DNA of 58,280 bases from Leuconostocaceae bacterium ESL0958 (lineage in GTDB: Bacteria > Bacillota > Bacilli > Lactobacillales > Lactobacillaceae): contig JAQTHT010000008.1 in NCBI GenBank assembly GCA_029433265.1, forward strand, positions 1-58,280, given 5' to 3'. The position numbers and the translations under genes are program-made. Below are positions 18,599 to 26,777 of this stretch, in pieces. The notes under the pieces are model-generated. The model worked only from the letters and a program-made list of their open reading frames with translations, searched no databases and was not told where the DNA came from. Within the stretch, counting starts at the first letter, position 1, and each line of letters opens with the position of its first letter.

Positions 18599-18929
18599 GA
18601 TTCTCTCCCTTCAGCACGAAGGCTAGCATCACTGCTGCCGGTACCAGCATCAACAGCCAGTCCCAGGAAGCGCCATGAACGGCAGTGGCAATCACCAGGG
18701 CCAAGGCCAGCCCTGCAAAAAAGGCGGCAAAAGCTTCCTTTCTTTTTTCCTTTTGACTGGCCAGCAAGCGCTTTTGAAAGAGCTGCCGTTCCTGTTCCAG
18801 TTCTTCCCGATCTAATTTTAAGGATTCCACTTGGTCTAACAGGAGATCATTTTCATTTTGTAAGTCGGCCAGCTGCTCTTCGAGCAAGGACACCGCTTTT
18901 TCTTTTTTGGTCCAACCAAATAACTTCAT
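18591..18929 (-). CDS. coiled-coil protein with two membrane helices
   Basis: I do not recognise a family. The 112-residue protein starts at ATG 18929 behind GGAGAA. Residues 10-65 form a charged coiled coil (LLEEQLADLQNENDLLLDQV and on), and residues about 67-108 hold two hydrophobic helices, ending in a short KGENHD tail. Such an N-terminal coil plus C-terminal hairpin suggests a membrane-tethered scaffold. The stop overlaps the tpiA start by 8 bases, so the two are translationally coupled. No function can be assigned. Confidence 0.65.
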   Translation of the reverse strand: MKLFGWTKKEKAVSLLEEQLADLQNENDLLLDQVESLKLDREELEQERQLFQKRLLASQKEKRKEAFAAFFAGLALALVIATAVHGASWDWLLMLVPAAVMLAFVLKGENHD

Positions 18930-19003
18930 TGCACATTCTCCAATCAATCTTTATTCTAACAAAAGCAAGCGGCAAAACAATATCAATCTAACCCGGCAAA
19001 TAG

Positions 19004-19032
19004 TTGACAAAAAAAAGAATGCTCGCTATACT
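19004..19032 (+). promoter_or_regulatory. tRNA-Leu(AAG) promoter
   Basis: TTGACA (19004-19009), 17 bases, TATACT (19027-19032). Confidence 0.9.
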
Positions 19033-19045
19033 AATTAAGTTATCT

Positions 19046-19131
19046 GCGGCTGTGGCGGAATTGGCAGACGCGCAGGATTAAGGATCCTGTGTCCGCTTTA
19101 GGACGTGCGGGTTCGACTCCCGCCAGCCGCA
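19046..19131 (+). tRNA. tRNA-Leu(AAG), A34 anticodon
   Basis: An 86-base class II tRNA with acceptor GCGGCTG/CAGCCGC, anticodon stem CAGGA/TCCTG around loop TTAAGGA, a long variable arm, and T arm GCGGG-TTCGACT-CCCGC. Anticodon AAG would be read as IAG after deamination, decoding CUU, CUC and CUA. A34 outside tRNA-Arg(ACG) is uncommon in bacteria. CCA is not encoded. It has its own promoter and terminator. Confidence 0.95.
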
Positions 19132-19137
19132 CTAGCA

Positions 19138-19174
19138 AAGGACCCAACTGTTTCGGCAGTTGGGTCCTTTTTTT
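19138..19174 (+). terminator. tRNA-Leu terminator
   Basis: AAAGGACCCAACTG, loop TTTCGG, and the complementary arm ending in a run of T bases. Confidence 0.92.
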
Positions 19175-19291
19175 GTCCATTATTATCATTTTAAAAAATA
19201 AACCAATATTAAATATTGAAATATAAATCCATAAAAAAGGCTTTAAAACAGCATTTATATCTTTTAATATATTAGACCAATAAAAATATTA

Positions 19292-19321
19292 TTGACAGTT
19301 CTTTTTTTAGCATGCTAAGCT
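19292..19321 (+). promoter_or_regulatory. Mn-catalase promoter with palindromic operator
   Basis: TTGACA (19292-19297), 18 bases, TAAGCT (19316-19321) with an upstream TG (19313-19314). A perfect 12-base palindrome, TTAGCATGCTAA (19307-19318), overlaps the -10. The surrounding 19174-19330 is much more AT-rich than nearby DNA. Confidence 0.6.
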
Positions 19322-19334
19322 ATTAGCAACGTTA

Positions 19335-19371
19335 CAAGGAATTGGCATAGTTTATATCATGCTATTTCTTG
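19335..19371 (+). promoter_or_regulatory. hairpin in the Mn-catalase 5' leader
   Basis: CAAGGAAT plus GCAT pair with ATGC plus ATTTCTTG across a 10-base loop, giving about 12 base pairs with one internal loop. No T-run follows, so it is not a terminator; it may affect mRNA stability or control. Confidence 0.5.
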
Positions 19372-19428
19372 TGGAGGCCCTTCCGCGTTTTATCATGACA
19401 AGGAAGTTTGCACGAAAAGGAGTTTCAT

Positions 19429-20229
19429 ATGTTCAAACACACACGTCAACTGCAGTACAATGCAAAGCCAGACCGTCCAGATCCATTGATGGCCCGCCGC
19501 TTGCAAGAAGCTTTGGGTGGCCAATGGGGTGAAACCACTGGCATGATGTCATATCTTTCCCAAGGTTGGTCTAGTACTGGCGATGAAAAGTATAAGGACC
19601 TCCTCTTAGATACTGGTACGGAAGAAATCGCCCACGTGGAAATGATTTCTACAATGATTGCCCAATTGTTGGAAGGTGCGCCTATTTCCAACGAAGACGT
19701 TGCGGGTGACCCAATGAAGGCGGCAACTTTGTCTGGCATGGACCCAGAACACGCTTTGGTTCACGGCATGAACGCTAGCTTGAACAACCCAAACGGGGCC
19801 GCTTGGAACGCCGGCTACGTTACTTCTTCTGGTAACTTAGTGGCGGACATGCGCTTCAACGTGGTTCGTGAATCGCAAGCCCGTTTGCAAGTCACCCGTC
19901 TCTACCACATGACGGATGACGAAGGCGTACGCGACATGCTCCGCTTCCTCTTGGCCCGTGAAACGCAACACCAATTGCAGTTCATGAAGGCACAAGAAGA
20001 ACTCGAAGAAAAGTATGGTGTCATCGTGCCTGGTGATATGGCCGACATCGAACACTCCGAATTCGCCCACGTTTTGATGAACTTCTCTGATGGCGAAGGT
20101 TCCCGTGCCTTTGAAGGCCAGACGGCGAAGGACGGCCACAAGTTTACTTGGCAAGAAAACCCAGAAGCAATGGGTGGTATGCCAGCCGCTAAGCCAGCTG
20201 ACCCACGGTTGAAGAACAACCAAGGCTAA
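19429..20229 (+). CDS. manganese catalase (non-haem)
   Basis: It disproportionates hydrogen peroxide using a dimanganese centre in the cytoplasm. All five metal ligands known from the Lactobacillus plantarum enzyme appear at the same numbers: Glu35, Glu66, His69, Glu148 and His181, with Arg147 beside the site. 266 residues is full length. I start at ATG 19429, preceded by AAAGGAG; an earlier ATG at 19408 lacks one. Coding DNA resembles highly expressed host genes (TTG leucine), while the upstream region is AT-rich with a palindromic operator. It suits a bacterium that does not make haem. Confidence 0.97.
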   Translation: MFKHTRQLQYNAKPDRPDPLMARRLQEALGGQWGETTGMMSYLSQGWSSTGDEKYKDLLLDTGTEEIAHVEMISTMIAQLLEGAPISNEDVAGDPMKAATLSGMDPEHALVHGMNASLNNPNGAAWNAGYVTSSGNLVADMRFNVVRESQARLQVTRLYHMTDDEGVRDMLRFLLARETQHQLQFMKAQEELEEKYGVIVPGDMADIEHSEFAHVLMNFSDGEGSRAFEGQTAKDGHKFTWQENPEAMGGMPAAKPADPRLKNNQG

Positions 20230-20245
20230 TGCAACTGAGCAAAGC

Positions 20246-20276
20246 AAAAGAGCTTTCCTAGCGGAAAGCTCTTTTA
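20246..20276. terminator. bidirectional terminator, catalase / GNAT gene
   Basis: GAGCTTTCC (20250-20258), loop TAGC, GGAAAGCTC (20263-20271), with flanking A and T runs. Confidence 0.9.
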
Positions 20277-20720
20277 TTCTGCCTTAAAACCAGCATGGGT
20301 CATCCGAACATGGGGACTACCTGCATGCATAAAAGGGGCGCCCTGGCTCATGAAACCAAAGCGGGCGTAAAGACCGGTCACCTGCTCTTGCGATTCAATC
20401 AGCACAGTCCGCTCCGGATAATGCCTTTGAATGCTAGCGAGCAGACGCCGGACCAATTCGGCCCCCAACCCGCGGCCGCGAGCGGCGGCTGCCGTTACCA
20501 CGCGACCAAAGGAAACCTGACCATCTGCTAACAGGAAGACCCGGCCATAGGCCAGCACCTGGCCGTCCTCTTCATAAAAGATATGCCGGGCCGTTAGATC
20601 CGTTTCATCAATATCTTGATACAACCGTTTCTGTTCCACCACAAAGACCGCCGATCGCAGTCGATAAATTTGATACAGATCCCTTGTCGTGAGCCCTTCA
20701 AAGTTTTGATCTTGCCACAT
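20274..20720 (-). CDS. ElaA-type GNAT acetyltransferase
   Basis: The 148-residue protein has the ElaA layout: LYQIYRLRSAVFVVEQ near the start, VSFGRVVTAAAARGRGLGAELV (the acetyl-CoA loop, about 82-103), and GLYARFGF near the end. It probably transfers an acetyl group to an unknown small amine or protein. I start at ATG 20720, behind GGGAGG. It is divergent from the quinone-reductase-like gene and convergent with the catalase. Confidence 0.88.
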   Translation of the reverse strand: MWQDQNFEGLTTRDLYQIYRLRSAVFVVEQKRLYQDIDETDLTARHIFYEEDGQVLAYGRVFLLADGQVSFGRVVTAAAARGRGLGAELVRRLLASIQRHYPERTVLIESQEQVTGLYARFGFMSQGAPFMHAGSPHVRMTHAGFKAE

Positions 20721-20830
20721 TGTGCTACACCTCCCAGCAATAAATAGCCTAAGTATAACATAGCGATAGTGGCAAGCCGGCATGCTGTTATAATAATAGT
20801 ATTTAACCAAGCATAGACAAGGAGTTTCCA

Positions 20831-21400
20831 ATGAAAATTCTAGTTATTCAAGGTCATCCCGACCCTGAATCCTTTACTCGAGCCAACGCACTGCACTACC
20901 AGCAGGCAGCGACCGCCCAGGGCCATGACGTCGACATCATCGACTTAAGCCAAGAGGACTTTGATCCCGTTCTCCGTTACGGCTACCGCCAGCACATGGC
21001 CGACGAAAGTAAGCCCAATGAATACCAGGCCAAAATCGCAGCAGCTGATCATCTGGCCTTCTTCTTCCCCATTTGGTGGGGAGCCGAACCGGCTTTGCTG
21101 AAGGGCTTTATTGACCGGACTTTCACGCCCCGCTTTGCCTACCATTACAACAAACAGGGCAAGTTAATCCCACTCTTGAAGGGCAAGTCGGCCAACCTCT
21201 TCTGCTCTTCCCGTGGGGCGGGCTGGCTTTACCACACCGCACTGGCACCTGTCACTTACCGCTGGAAAACCTTTATCCTCGGCTATACAGGGGTGAAAGT
21301 CCAAAAAGCCCACTTCCTGGGCAATATGGGCAGCCAGAAGGATACACAGGCACGCCGACAAAACTTCATGGAACAATGTGCCGCTACGTTGAACAAGTAG
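20831..21400 (+). CDS. NAD(P)H-dependent oxidoreductase, flavodoxin fold
   Basis: This 189-residue protein belongs to the NQO/YheA-like flavodoxin-fold reductases. The N-terminal ILVIQGHPDPESFTRA binds the FMN or FAD phosphate, and FFFPIWWGAEPALLKGFIDR is the family core around residues 78-97. It would reduce quinones or similar electrophiles by two electrons. AAGGAG precedes ATG 20831 and an extended -10 (TGTTATAAT) lies about 35 bases upstream. The physiological substrate is unknown. Confidence 0.9.
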   Translation: MKILVIQGHPDPESFTRANALHYQQAATAQGHDVDIIDLSQEDFDPVLRYGYRQHMADESKPNEYQAKIAAADHLAFFFPIWWGAEPALLKGFIDRTFTPRFAYHYNKQGKLIPLLKGKSANLFCSSRGAGWLYHTALAPVTYRWKTFILGYTGVKVQKAHFLGNMGSQKDTQARRQNFMEQCAATLNK

Positions 21401-21451
21401 GCTGCACTCAACTGAGCAAGAGGTCCTAGTGAATCTAAATCAACACAAGCA

Positions 21452-21482
21452 AAAAAGCTTGGCCAAATGGTCAAGCTTTTTA
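21452..21482. terminator. bidirectional terminator, oxidoreductase / PspC gene
   Basis: AAAAAGCTTGGCC, loop AAAT, and a complementary arm with one mismatch. Confidence 0.88.
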
Positions 21483-21484
21483 CT

Positions 21485-21742
21485 TTAAAAATACTGTTCA
21501 TCATCGGTCACATCTCGCCGGCCCTGTTCATTGACCGGTCCCTGATACCGTTGGCTACTTGGTGCCGTGGGGATCAGCAACCAAGCTAAGAGATAAAGCA
21601 AGGGGGAAATACCGAGCATCAGGCTTATCACAAAAGCCAACCGCAACCAGCCTGCTGACCAGTGACAGTAATCGGCAATGCCCCCCAGCACACCGCCCAG
21701 GATACGATTGCTGTTCGAACGATATAAACGGTTACGTGTCAT
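21485..21742 (-). CDS. PspC domain membrane protein
   Basis: An 85-residue protein with the PspC signature: RSNSNRILGGVLGGIADYC, then a hydrophobic helix ending LLYLLAWLLIPTAP. PspC proteins are inner-membrane factors linked to envelope stress. The acidic C-terminal tail lacks any further domain. AAAGGAGGAAAG precedes ATG 21742. The promoter lies in the intergenic space shared with tRNA-Glu, reading the other way. Confidence 0.9.
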   Translation of the reverse strand: MTRNRLYRSNSNRILGGVLGGIADYCHWSAGWLRLAFVISLMLGISPLLYLLAWLLIPTAPSSQRYQGPVNEQGRRDVTDDEQYF

Positions 21743-21811
21743 ACTTTCCTCCTTTAGTTACGATAATCATACTAGTGCTAGTTCAAATCAAGGTTAAAAA
21801 GCGCTTTCAGC

Positions 21812-21840
21812 TTGACCAGGGCCAGACTATCTAGTAGAAT
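21812..21840 (+). promoter_or_regulatory. tRNA-Glu promoter
   Basis: TTGACC (21812-21817), 17 bases, TAGAAT (21835-21840). Confidence 0.85.
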
Positions 21841-21859
21841 AATTAGGTATTGTTCAACT

Positions 21860-21931
21860 GGCCCCATGGTCAAGCGGTTAAGACGTCGCGTTCTCAGCGC
21901 GGAATCGAGGGTTCGACTCCCTCTGGGGCTA
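21860..21931 (+). tRNA. tRNA-Glu(CTC)
   Basis: A 72-base cloverleaf with acceptor GGCCCCA/TGGGGCT (first pair G-U), anticodon stem TCGCG/CGCGG around loop TTCTCAG, and T arm GAGGG-TTCGACT-CCCTC. Anticodon CTC reads GAG only, which is unusual for low-GC lactic acid bacteria that rely on TTC. CCA is not encoded. Confidence 0.93.
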
Positions 21932-21937
21932 TCTAAT

Positions 21938-21967
21938 GAAGGCATGACAGCTGTCATGCCTTTTTTG
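21938..21967 (+). terminator. tRNA-Glu terminator
   Basis: A perfect 20-base palindrome (21941-21960) followed by six T bases. Confidence 0.9.
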
Positions 21968-21974
21968 CTGTCTA

Positions 21975-22628
21975 TTAATAAGCGTCATCTAGTTGAGCCG
22001 CTAGTTCTGTCCAGCGCTTTTTCGAAATGCCCGTTTTTTCATTGGACAGCGCCAGTGCACGAATTTGATCAACCAGTACTTCTTTGTCCATCGCACTAAT
22101 TTGGCTCTGATAGGCCGGCATGGAGAAGGTAGTTGCCAGGACCTCGTAATCTGCCGGACGGAGTAGCTCCGCCAAAGGATAATAATCGGCCAATTGGTCG
22201 CGCACCTGCAGCAGAAAATCAAAGTCAGCCTGCGACTGTTTGCCATTTTTGGTAGCTAAGCGTGTTAATTGCGCCGCCAATTCGTCCATCAGTTCATTTT
22301 TAACTTCCCAAGGAATCTTTTCACCAAAGACAGGCAAGTCGCCGAGCAAAAGGGACAACCGTTGATAGTCAGCACTCGTCAGGAAGTCTTTTAAGACATA
22401 ATATTCTTCCAATTGATCAATAATCGCTGTCAGCGTCGCATCCCGCTCTCCGTCAGCAGCCATTTCGTCTCGTACCCAAGTTAACAGCAGCAACCAATCC
22501 ATCTTTTGCCCCCAGTGTAAGTGCTGCTCATAAGCCGGCAACTCTTCTGGTTCCAGTTGTTCCTGCAAGTAGCGGTATTGCGCTGCTGTGACAAGTTCGT
22601 TTACATAAAAATGATATTTTTTTACCAT
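21975..22628 (-). CDS. unknown protein with three internal repeats
   Basis: I do not recognise this soluble, acidic 217-residue protein. It contains three related units, each opening with a motif like Y-x-[LV]-x-[ED]-[LF]-[LV]-x-x-A-[DQ]-Y-x-x-L: YVNELVTAAQYRYL near residue 8, YVLKDFLTSADYQRL near 76 and YPLAELLRPADYEVL near 149. Each is followed by about 40 mostly helical residues, suggesting a repeat scaffold. There is no signal peptide, membrane helix or catalytic motif. AAAGGGAAGG precedes the start. It is monocistronic and divergent from the ABC exporter at 22712. Confidence 0.7.
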   Translation of the reverse strand: MVKKYHFYVNELVTAAQYRYLQEQLEPEELPAYEQHLHWGQKMDWLLLLTWVRDEMAADGERDATLTAIIDQLEEYYVLKDFLTSADYQRLSLLLGDLPVFGEKIPWEVKNELMDELAAQLTRLATKNGKQSQADFDFLLQVRDQLADYYPLAELLRPADYEVLATTFSMPAYQSQISAMDKEVLVDQIRALALSNEKTGISKKRWTELAAQLDDAY

Positions 22629-22711
22629 TAGCCTTCCCTTTCTGCCCTCTGATTTACCCAGTTATTATACATGATATACTGGCAGTAAACGCTAACGAAA
22701 GTAGGTAAGCC

Positions 22712-23608
22712 ATGATTGAAATAAAAGGCCTGACTAAGACCTTTGGCGATCGACTGGCCGTTGATCGACTATCACTAACCATCAAACCCGGGGAAGTTCT
22801 GGGATTAATCGGCCAAAATGGGGCCGGTAAAACCACAATTTTCCGGATGATTTTAAACTTTATTGATGCCGACAGTGGCAGTATTCACTGGGATGGCCAG
22901 CCCATCAGCAACCAAGACCGGCAACAAATCGGCTTTTTGCCAGAAGAACGCGGGCTCTATCAAAAAGAAAGTATTGAAGCGCAAGTGCTCTACCTGGCCC
23001 AGCTCCACGGCATGGACAAAGCAAGCGCCAAGGCTGCCCTCCGGGACTGGATGAACCAATTGGCCGTCGTCGGCCGACCGGAGGATAAAGTTCAGTCCTT
23101 ATCAAAGGGGAATGCACAGAAGGTACAGATGATTGCCGCCTTGATTTTCAAACCGCGCTTCGTCATTCTGGATGAACCCTTTTCTGGCTTAGACCCCGTC
23201 AACGCCCAGTATTTTTTGAAGGCCATCCAACGACTAAAAGAAGAAGGCGCCATGATTATCTTTTCCTCCCACAACATGGACAATGTCAGCCAGATTTCGG
23301 ATCAGGTGCTCATGCTCAAAGAAGGCCGAACCGTCCTCTCCGGCCCGGTTGAAGCAATTCGCCAATCCTACGGAAGGACCAAACTAACAATTGAGGCCCC
23401 CCAGTACGAGCGCAAAGACTACCTCGCCATGCCTGGCGTCCAGGCAGTTCGACCAGCTGGGAATGGCTACCTCCTTGATTTAACGGATGAAAGTGCCGGC
23501 CCGGCCATTTTTAAAACGGTCACCGCGCAAGGCTATATTCCTGTCTTTTCACAACAGCCACCAACACTAGCGGAAATTTTCCAAAGGGAGGTCACGGGTC
23601 ATGAATAA
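22712..23608 (+). CDS. ABC-2 exporter ATPase (NatA-like)
   Basis: A full ABC ATPase with Walker A GQNGAGKT (about 34-41), signature SLSKGNAQKVQM, Walker B FVILDEPFSGLDP and the H-loop SSHNM. At 298 residues it includes the C-terminal extension usual for NatA/EcsA-type exporters. It would energise the membrane partner that starts 8 bases before its stop. A TATACT -10 lies about 35 bases upstream, and AGTAGG is the probable ribosome site. The substrate, Na+ in NatAB or a drug or peptide in others, is not evident. Confidence 0.92.
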   Translation: MIEIKGLTKTFGDRLAVDRLSLTIKPGEVLGLIGQNGAGKTTIFRMILNFIDADSGSIHWDGQPISNQDRQQIGFLPEERGLYQKESIEAQVLYLAQLHGMDKASAKAALRDWMNQLAVVGRPEDKVQSLSKGNAQKVQMIAALIFKPRFVILDEPFSGLDPVNAQYFLKAIQRLKEEGAMIIFSSHNMDNVSQISDQVLMLKEGRTVLSGPVEAIRQSYGRTKLTIEAPQYERKDYLAMPGVQAVRPAGNGYLLDLTDESAGPAIFKTVTAQGYIPVFSQQPPTLAEIFQREVTGHE

Positions 23609-24833
23609 GCAACTCGCCCTTGTCAGCAAGCACACCTATTTCAACCGGGTCAAAAAACAATCCTTCTGGTGGATGGTCTGCTCCCCCTTCCTCTTAATTT
23701 TTGCGGCGGCCGCCATCGGCTTTGCCTTTGCCAGCTTGAATCAGGATAAAACACCTGAAGTCGCCGTTGTTGGCAATGCCAGCATTCGACAAGAGCTGCG
23801 CCATGATCAAAAACTGAATCTCAAAGTTTCGACCATCACCGATGCCAGCCAGGCCAAACGGGCCCTGCAAAAGGAGCAAGTCGATGCCGTCTTGACCCTA
23901 ACGGCCGACAAAGGGACCCTGACTGCCCAGCCGAAAGCCGCCAAAATCGATACGGATGCCCTGAAGGCTTTCCTCGGCAAGGCCTATCTGCGGGACAAGG
24001 CCAGCTCGTTCGGACTTAACCAAGCACAAGTGCAACAGCTAACCCAGTCCTTTCACTTGACGACCAAGGTCGATAACCAAGGCAAACAGCAGGATGGCGA
24101 TCAAGTGGCTGCGGTTCGGACTATCACCACCTCTGCGGTGGCCGTTATCGTCCTGCTCATCGTTTCCACCTACGCTTCCATTCTCGGCAATGAAATTGCG
24201 AACGAAAAATCAGAGCGCATTATGGAAACGCTGTTGGCTGCTTCCTCGGCCAAGGTGCAATACTTTGGCAAAATTATCGGTGTCCTGGCGCTGCTGCTGA
24301 CCCAGGTCGCACTCTATGCCATCGGTCTGCTGCTGTTAATCGCACTTGGTTCCAAAATTTCAACAATTCAGGACCTGTTGAACAACATCAGCACGTTGTC
24401 GCCCGCCTTCTTAAGTTACACGGCTTGCTTCACAGTGGTCGCCACGGCCCTCTTCCTGGTATTGGCCGCCATTTGTGCCTCTCTGGTCAACGACAACGCC
24501 CAAATTTCAACAGCACTGTCCCCCATTACCATTCTTGCCATGATTCCCTACGTCTTAGGATTGGCTTCTTCTGATGGTAACGGCGCCAACCTATTGATGA
24601 AAATCATGGCCTACGTGCCCTTCATGGCCCAGACGGCCATGCCATCCCTTCTGGCTAACGATGCGGCCAACTGGTGGCAGGCCCTGCTTTCGCTTGCGCT
24701 GTCCACTTTGGCATTGGTGCTCCTGGCTTGGTACGGTCAAAAGCTTTACGCCCAAAACGTCCTGTCCTACTCGGATGACCCGATTTTAAAGCAGCTCCTC
24801 CGCTCGCTAAAACCTAAGCGAAGCCGGCAATAA
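23601..24833 (+). CDS. ABC-2 exporter permease (NatB-like)
   Basis: The 410-residue membrane protein has one N-terminal helix (about 24-44), an extracytoplasmic domain of about 130 residues, then five to six helices starting at TSAVAVIVLLIVSTYASIL. The following NEIANEKSERIMETLLA motif is a hallmark of NatB/YhaP permeases. The start overlaps the ATPase gene and has GGGAGG upstream. Together they make a two-gene exporter operon with a terminator behind. Confidence 0.92.
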   Translation: MNKQLALVSKHTYFNRVKKQSFWWMVCSPFLLIFAAAAIGFAFASLNQDKTPEVAVVGNASIRQELRHDQKLNLKVSTITDASQAKRALQKEQVDAVLTLTADKGTLTAQPKAAKIDTDALKAFLGKAYLRDKASSFGLNQAQVQQLTQSFHLTTKVDNQGKQQDGDQVAAVRTITTSAVAVIVLLIVSTYASILGNEIANEKSERIMETLLAASSAKVQYFGKIIGVLALLLTQVALYAIGLLLLIALGSKISTIQDLLNNISTLSPAFLSYTACFTVVATALFLVLAAICASLVNDNAQISTALSPITILAMIPYVLGLASSDGNGANLLMKIMAYVPFMAQTAMPSLLANDAANWWQALLSLALSTLALVLLAWYGQKLYAQNVLSYSDDPILKQLLRSLKPKRSRQ

Positions 24834-24837
24834 AAAC

Positions 24838-24872
24838 AAAAAGAACGGTGCGTTTCGCACCGTTCTTTTTTT
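24838..24872 (+). terminator. exporter operon terminator
   Basis: AAGAACGGTGCG, loop TTT, CGCACCGTTCTT, then a T-run. Confidence 0.92.
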
Positions 24873-24874
24873 CT

Positions 24875-24912
24875 AGCAGTCCAGCGCCTAGCCAAGGCTT
24901 GGGCTGCTTTTT
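24875..24912 (+). terminator. second hairpin behind the exporter operon
   Basis: AGCAG...CTGCT arms with an inner AGCC/GGCT stem and T tail. It resembles the hairpin at 28821-28861. The rest of 24913-25014 shows nothing I can assign. Confidence 0.55.
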
Positions 24913-25014
24913 GATAATGTCTTAAGAACAGCGAATTGCACATCCTAGACCGAAACCCGCCTGCCATCGAGACCCGCGCGAGGACTATGCAGCCGGCTCC
25001 TCTTTCTTTGAGCA

Positions 25015-25044
25015 ACAAAAAAACCGACTCAACGAGTCGGTTTT
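25015..25044 (-). terminator. terminator of the first Opu operon
   Basis: AACCGACTC (25022-25030), loop, GAGTCGGTT (25034-25042), with T bases on the minus strand. Confidence 0.9.
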
Positions 25045-25058
25045 ACAACAATCAATGA

Positions 25059-26777
25059 TTAGTCGAACCAAGAATCAACTTGCTTCTGGTTGTTCTTGAT
25101 AAACTTGTCAGCCGCTTCCTTAGGAGAAGCACCGTTCTGAATATCAAGCATCACTTCTTGCATTTGCTTTTGGTCCCACTTGAACTTCTTCATGACCTTG
25201 TAAACGTCAGGCTTAGCCGTCTTCAGGTTCTTCCGCGTAACGGTGTAGATACCTTCGGACTTACCCATCGTGCCCTTAGGGTCTTCCAAGTAGTGCAACT
25301 TGTACTTTGAGAACATCCAGTGTGGATCCCAACCAGTCAAGACGATTGGTTGCTTAGCATTGTAAGCCTTATCCAAGGCCGTCACCATCGCACCAGAAGA
25401 GGATGGGTTAACTTGCCAACCAGAAAGGTTTGGATAAGCTTGGACAGTCTTCTTGGCGGCGTTGACGACACCAGAACCGTCTTCAATACCCGTAATGGAC
25501 TTGTTGGCTTGATCCGTCAAATCACTGATGGACTTCACATCCATGTAATCAGGGACAACCAAACCAAGACGAGCTTGACCATTCAAGTTCTTACCAACAA
25601 CGTCCACTTGGTTCTTGTACTTATCGTACATCGCCTTGTGGGTCACTGGCAACCAAGCAGAAGTTGTCGCATCAATCTGCTTGTTCGCCAAGGACTGCCA
25701 GTTCACGGCATTATCCAATGGCGTCGTCTTCACGTTATAACCGTGTTGACGCATAGCTTCGGCCAAAACATTAGTAGAAGCCACTTCGGAATCCCATTCA
25801 ACATAACCGAGGGAAACCGTCTTACCCGTTGACTTCTGGCCGGCGATGCCCCCAACAATTCCTGAAATGAACATGATGAGAATCATTGCCCAGGCACCCC
25901 ACTTACGCCACTTAGGGAACTTAGGGGCCGTAGCAGGCTGGGTGTTCAACTTTTGTACGAAACGATCAATGATGATGGCCATAATAACCAGGGCCAAACC
26001 ATTCACGAAACCGGAACCAACATCAGCGTGTTGTACGGCTGACAGCACCCCACGGCCAAGGCCAGGAGCACCAATCATGGAAGCCGTCACCACCATGGAC
26101 AAAGCCAACATGATGGTCTGCTTGGAACCAGCGATAATCGTGTTCTTGGCATTTGGCAGTTCAACCTTGAACAACTTTTGCCAAGTCGTTGCACCGAAGG
26201 AATCGGCCGTTTCTTCCAAGGCCACTGGCACTTGTGCCAAGCCCAAGTTCGTCAAGTTCACGACTGGTGGCAATGAGAAGATCACGGAGGCGAAGACCCC
26301 TGGCACAACCCCGATGCCGAAGAAGGCAACGGCTGGAATCAAGTAAACAAAGGCTGGCATCGTCTGCATGAAGTCCAAAATCGGCTTCACAACAACGTGA
26401 ACCTTTGGTGCCTTAGCCGTCCAGATTCCCAACGGGATTCCAATAATCAAGGCAATCAGCGATGACGTGAAGACCAAGGTTGTGGTCTGCATGAAGTCAT
26501 CCCAGAGGTTTTGGTTAGCAACCAAGAGCAGGCCCAAGAGGACGAACAATGGGAAGCCGTACTTCCGAATTGTCGTCAACAAGGCCAATACGACCATCCC
26601 AACAATGAAAATGGGCATTGGGATGTTGGTCAAAAAGTTCGTAACTGCATCGGACATTGACTGACCGGCGTTTTGAATTGCATCAAAGAAGCCAGACCAG
26701 TTCTTTGTCATCCAGTTAACACCGTCGGACACCCATTGGCCCAACGGGATTTGATCTACGGAAAACAAACTATTCAT
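25059..26777 (-). CDS. opuABC: glycine betaine ABC transporter permease/substrate-binding fusion (OpuABC)
   Basis: Two domains are fused in 572 residues. Residues 1-290 form the membrane permease, with the ABC-contact loop region [21 protein letters not shown]. Residues about 310-572 form the quaternary-amine binding domain, exposed outside, with [19 protein letters not shown] and the aromatic-rich [16 protein letters not shown]. It imports glycine betaine or related solutes when osmolarity rises. Its start overlaps the ATPase gene by 8 bases. Expression should be held down by the BusR-like repressor encoded next door. Confidence 0.95.
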   Translation of the reverse strand: MNSLFSVDQIPLGQWVSDGVNWMTKNWSGFFDAIQNAGQSMSDAVTNFLTNIPMPIFIVGMVVLALLTTIRKYGFPLFVLLGLLLVANQNLWDDFMQTTTLVFTSSLIALIIGIPLGIWTAKAPKVHVVVKPILDFMQTMPAFVYLIPAVAFFGIGVVPGVFASVIFSLPPVVNLTNLGLAQVPVALEETADSFGATTWQKLFKVELPNAKNTIIAGSKQTIMLALSMVVTASMIGAPGLGRGVLSAVQHADVGSGFVNGLALVIMAIIIDRFVQKLNTQPATAPKFPKWRKWGAWAMILIMFISGIVGGIAGQKSTGKTVSLGYVEWDSEVASTNVLAEAMRQHGYNVKTTPLDNAVNWQSLANKQIDATTSAWLPVTHKAMYDKYKNQVDVVGKNLNGQARLGLVVPDYMDVKSISDLTDQANKSITGIEDGSGVVNAAKKTVQAYPNLSGWQVNPSSSGAMVTALDKAYNAKQPIVLTGWDPHWMFSKYKLHYLEDPKGTMGKSEGIYTVTRKNLKTAKPDVYKVMKKFKWDQKQMQEVMLDIQNGASPKEAADKFIKNNQKQVDSWFD

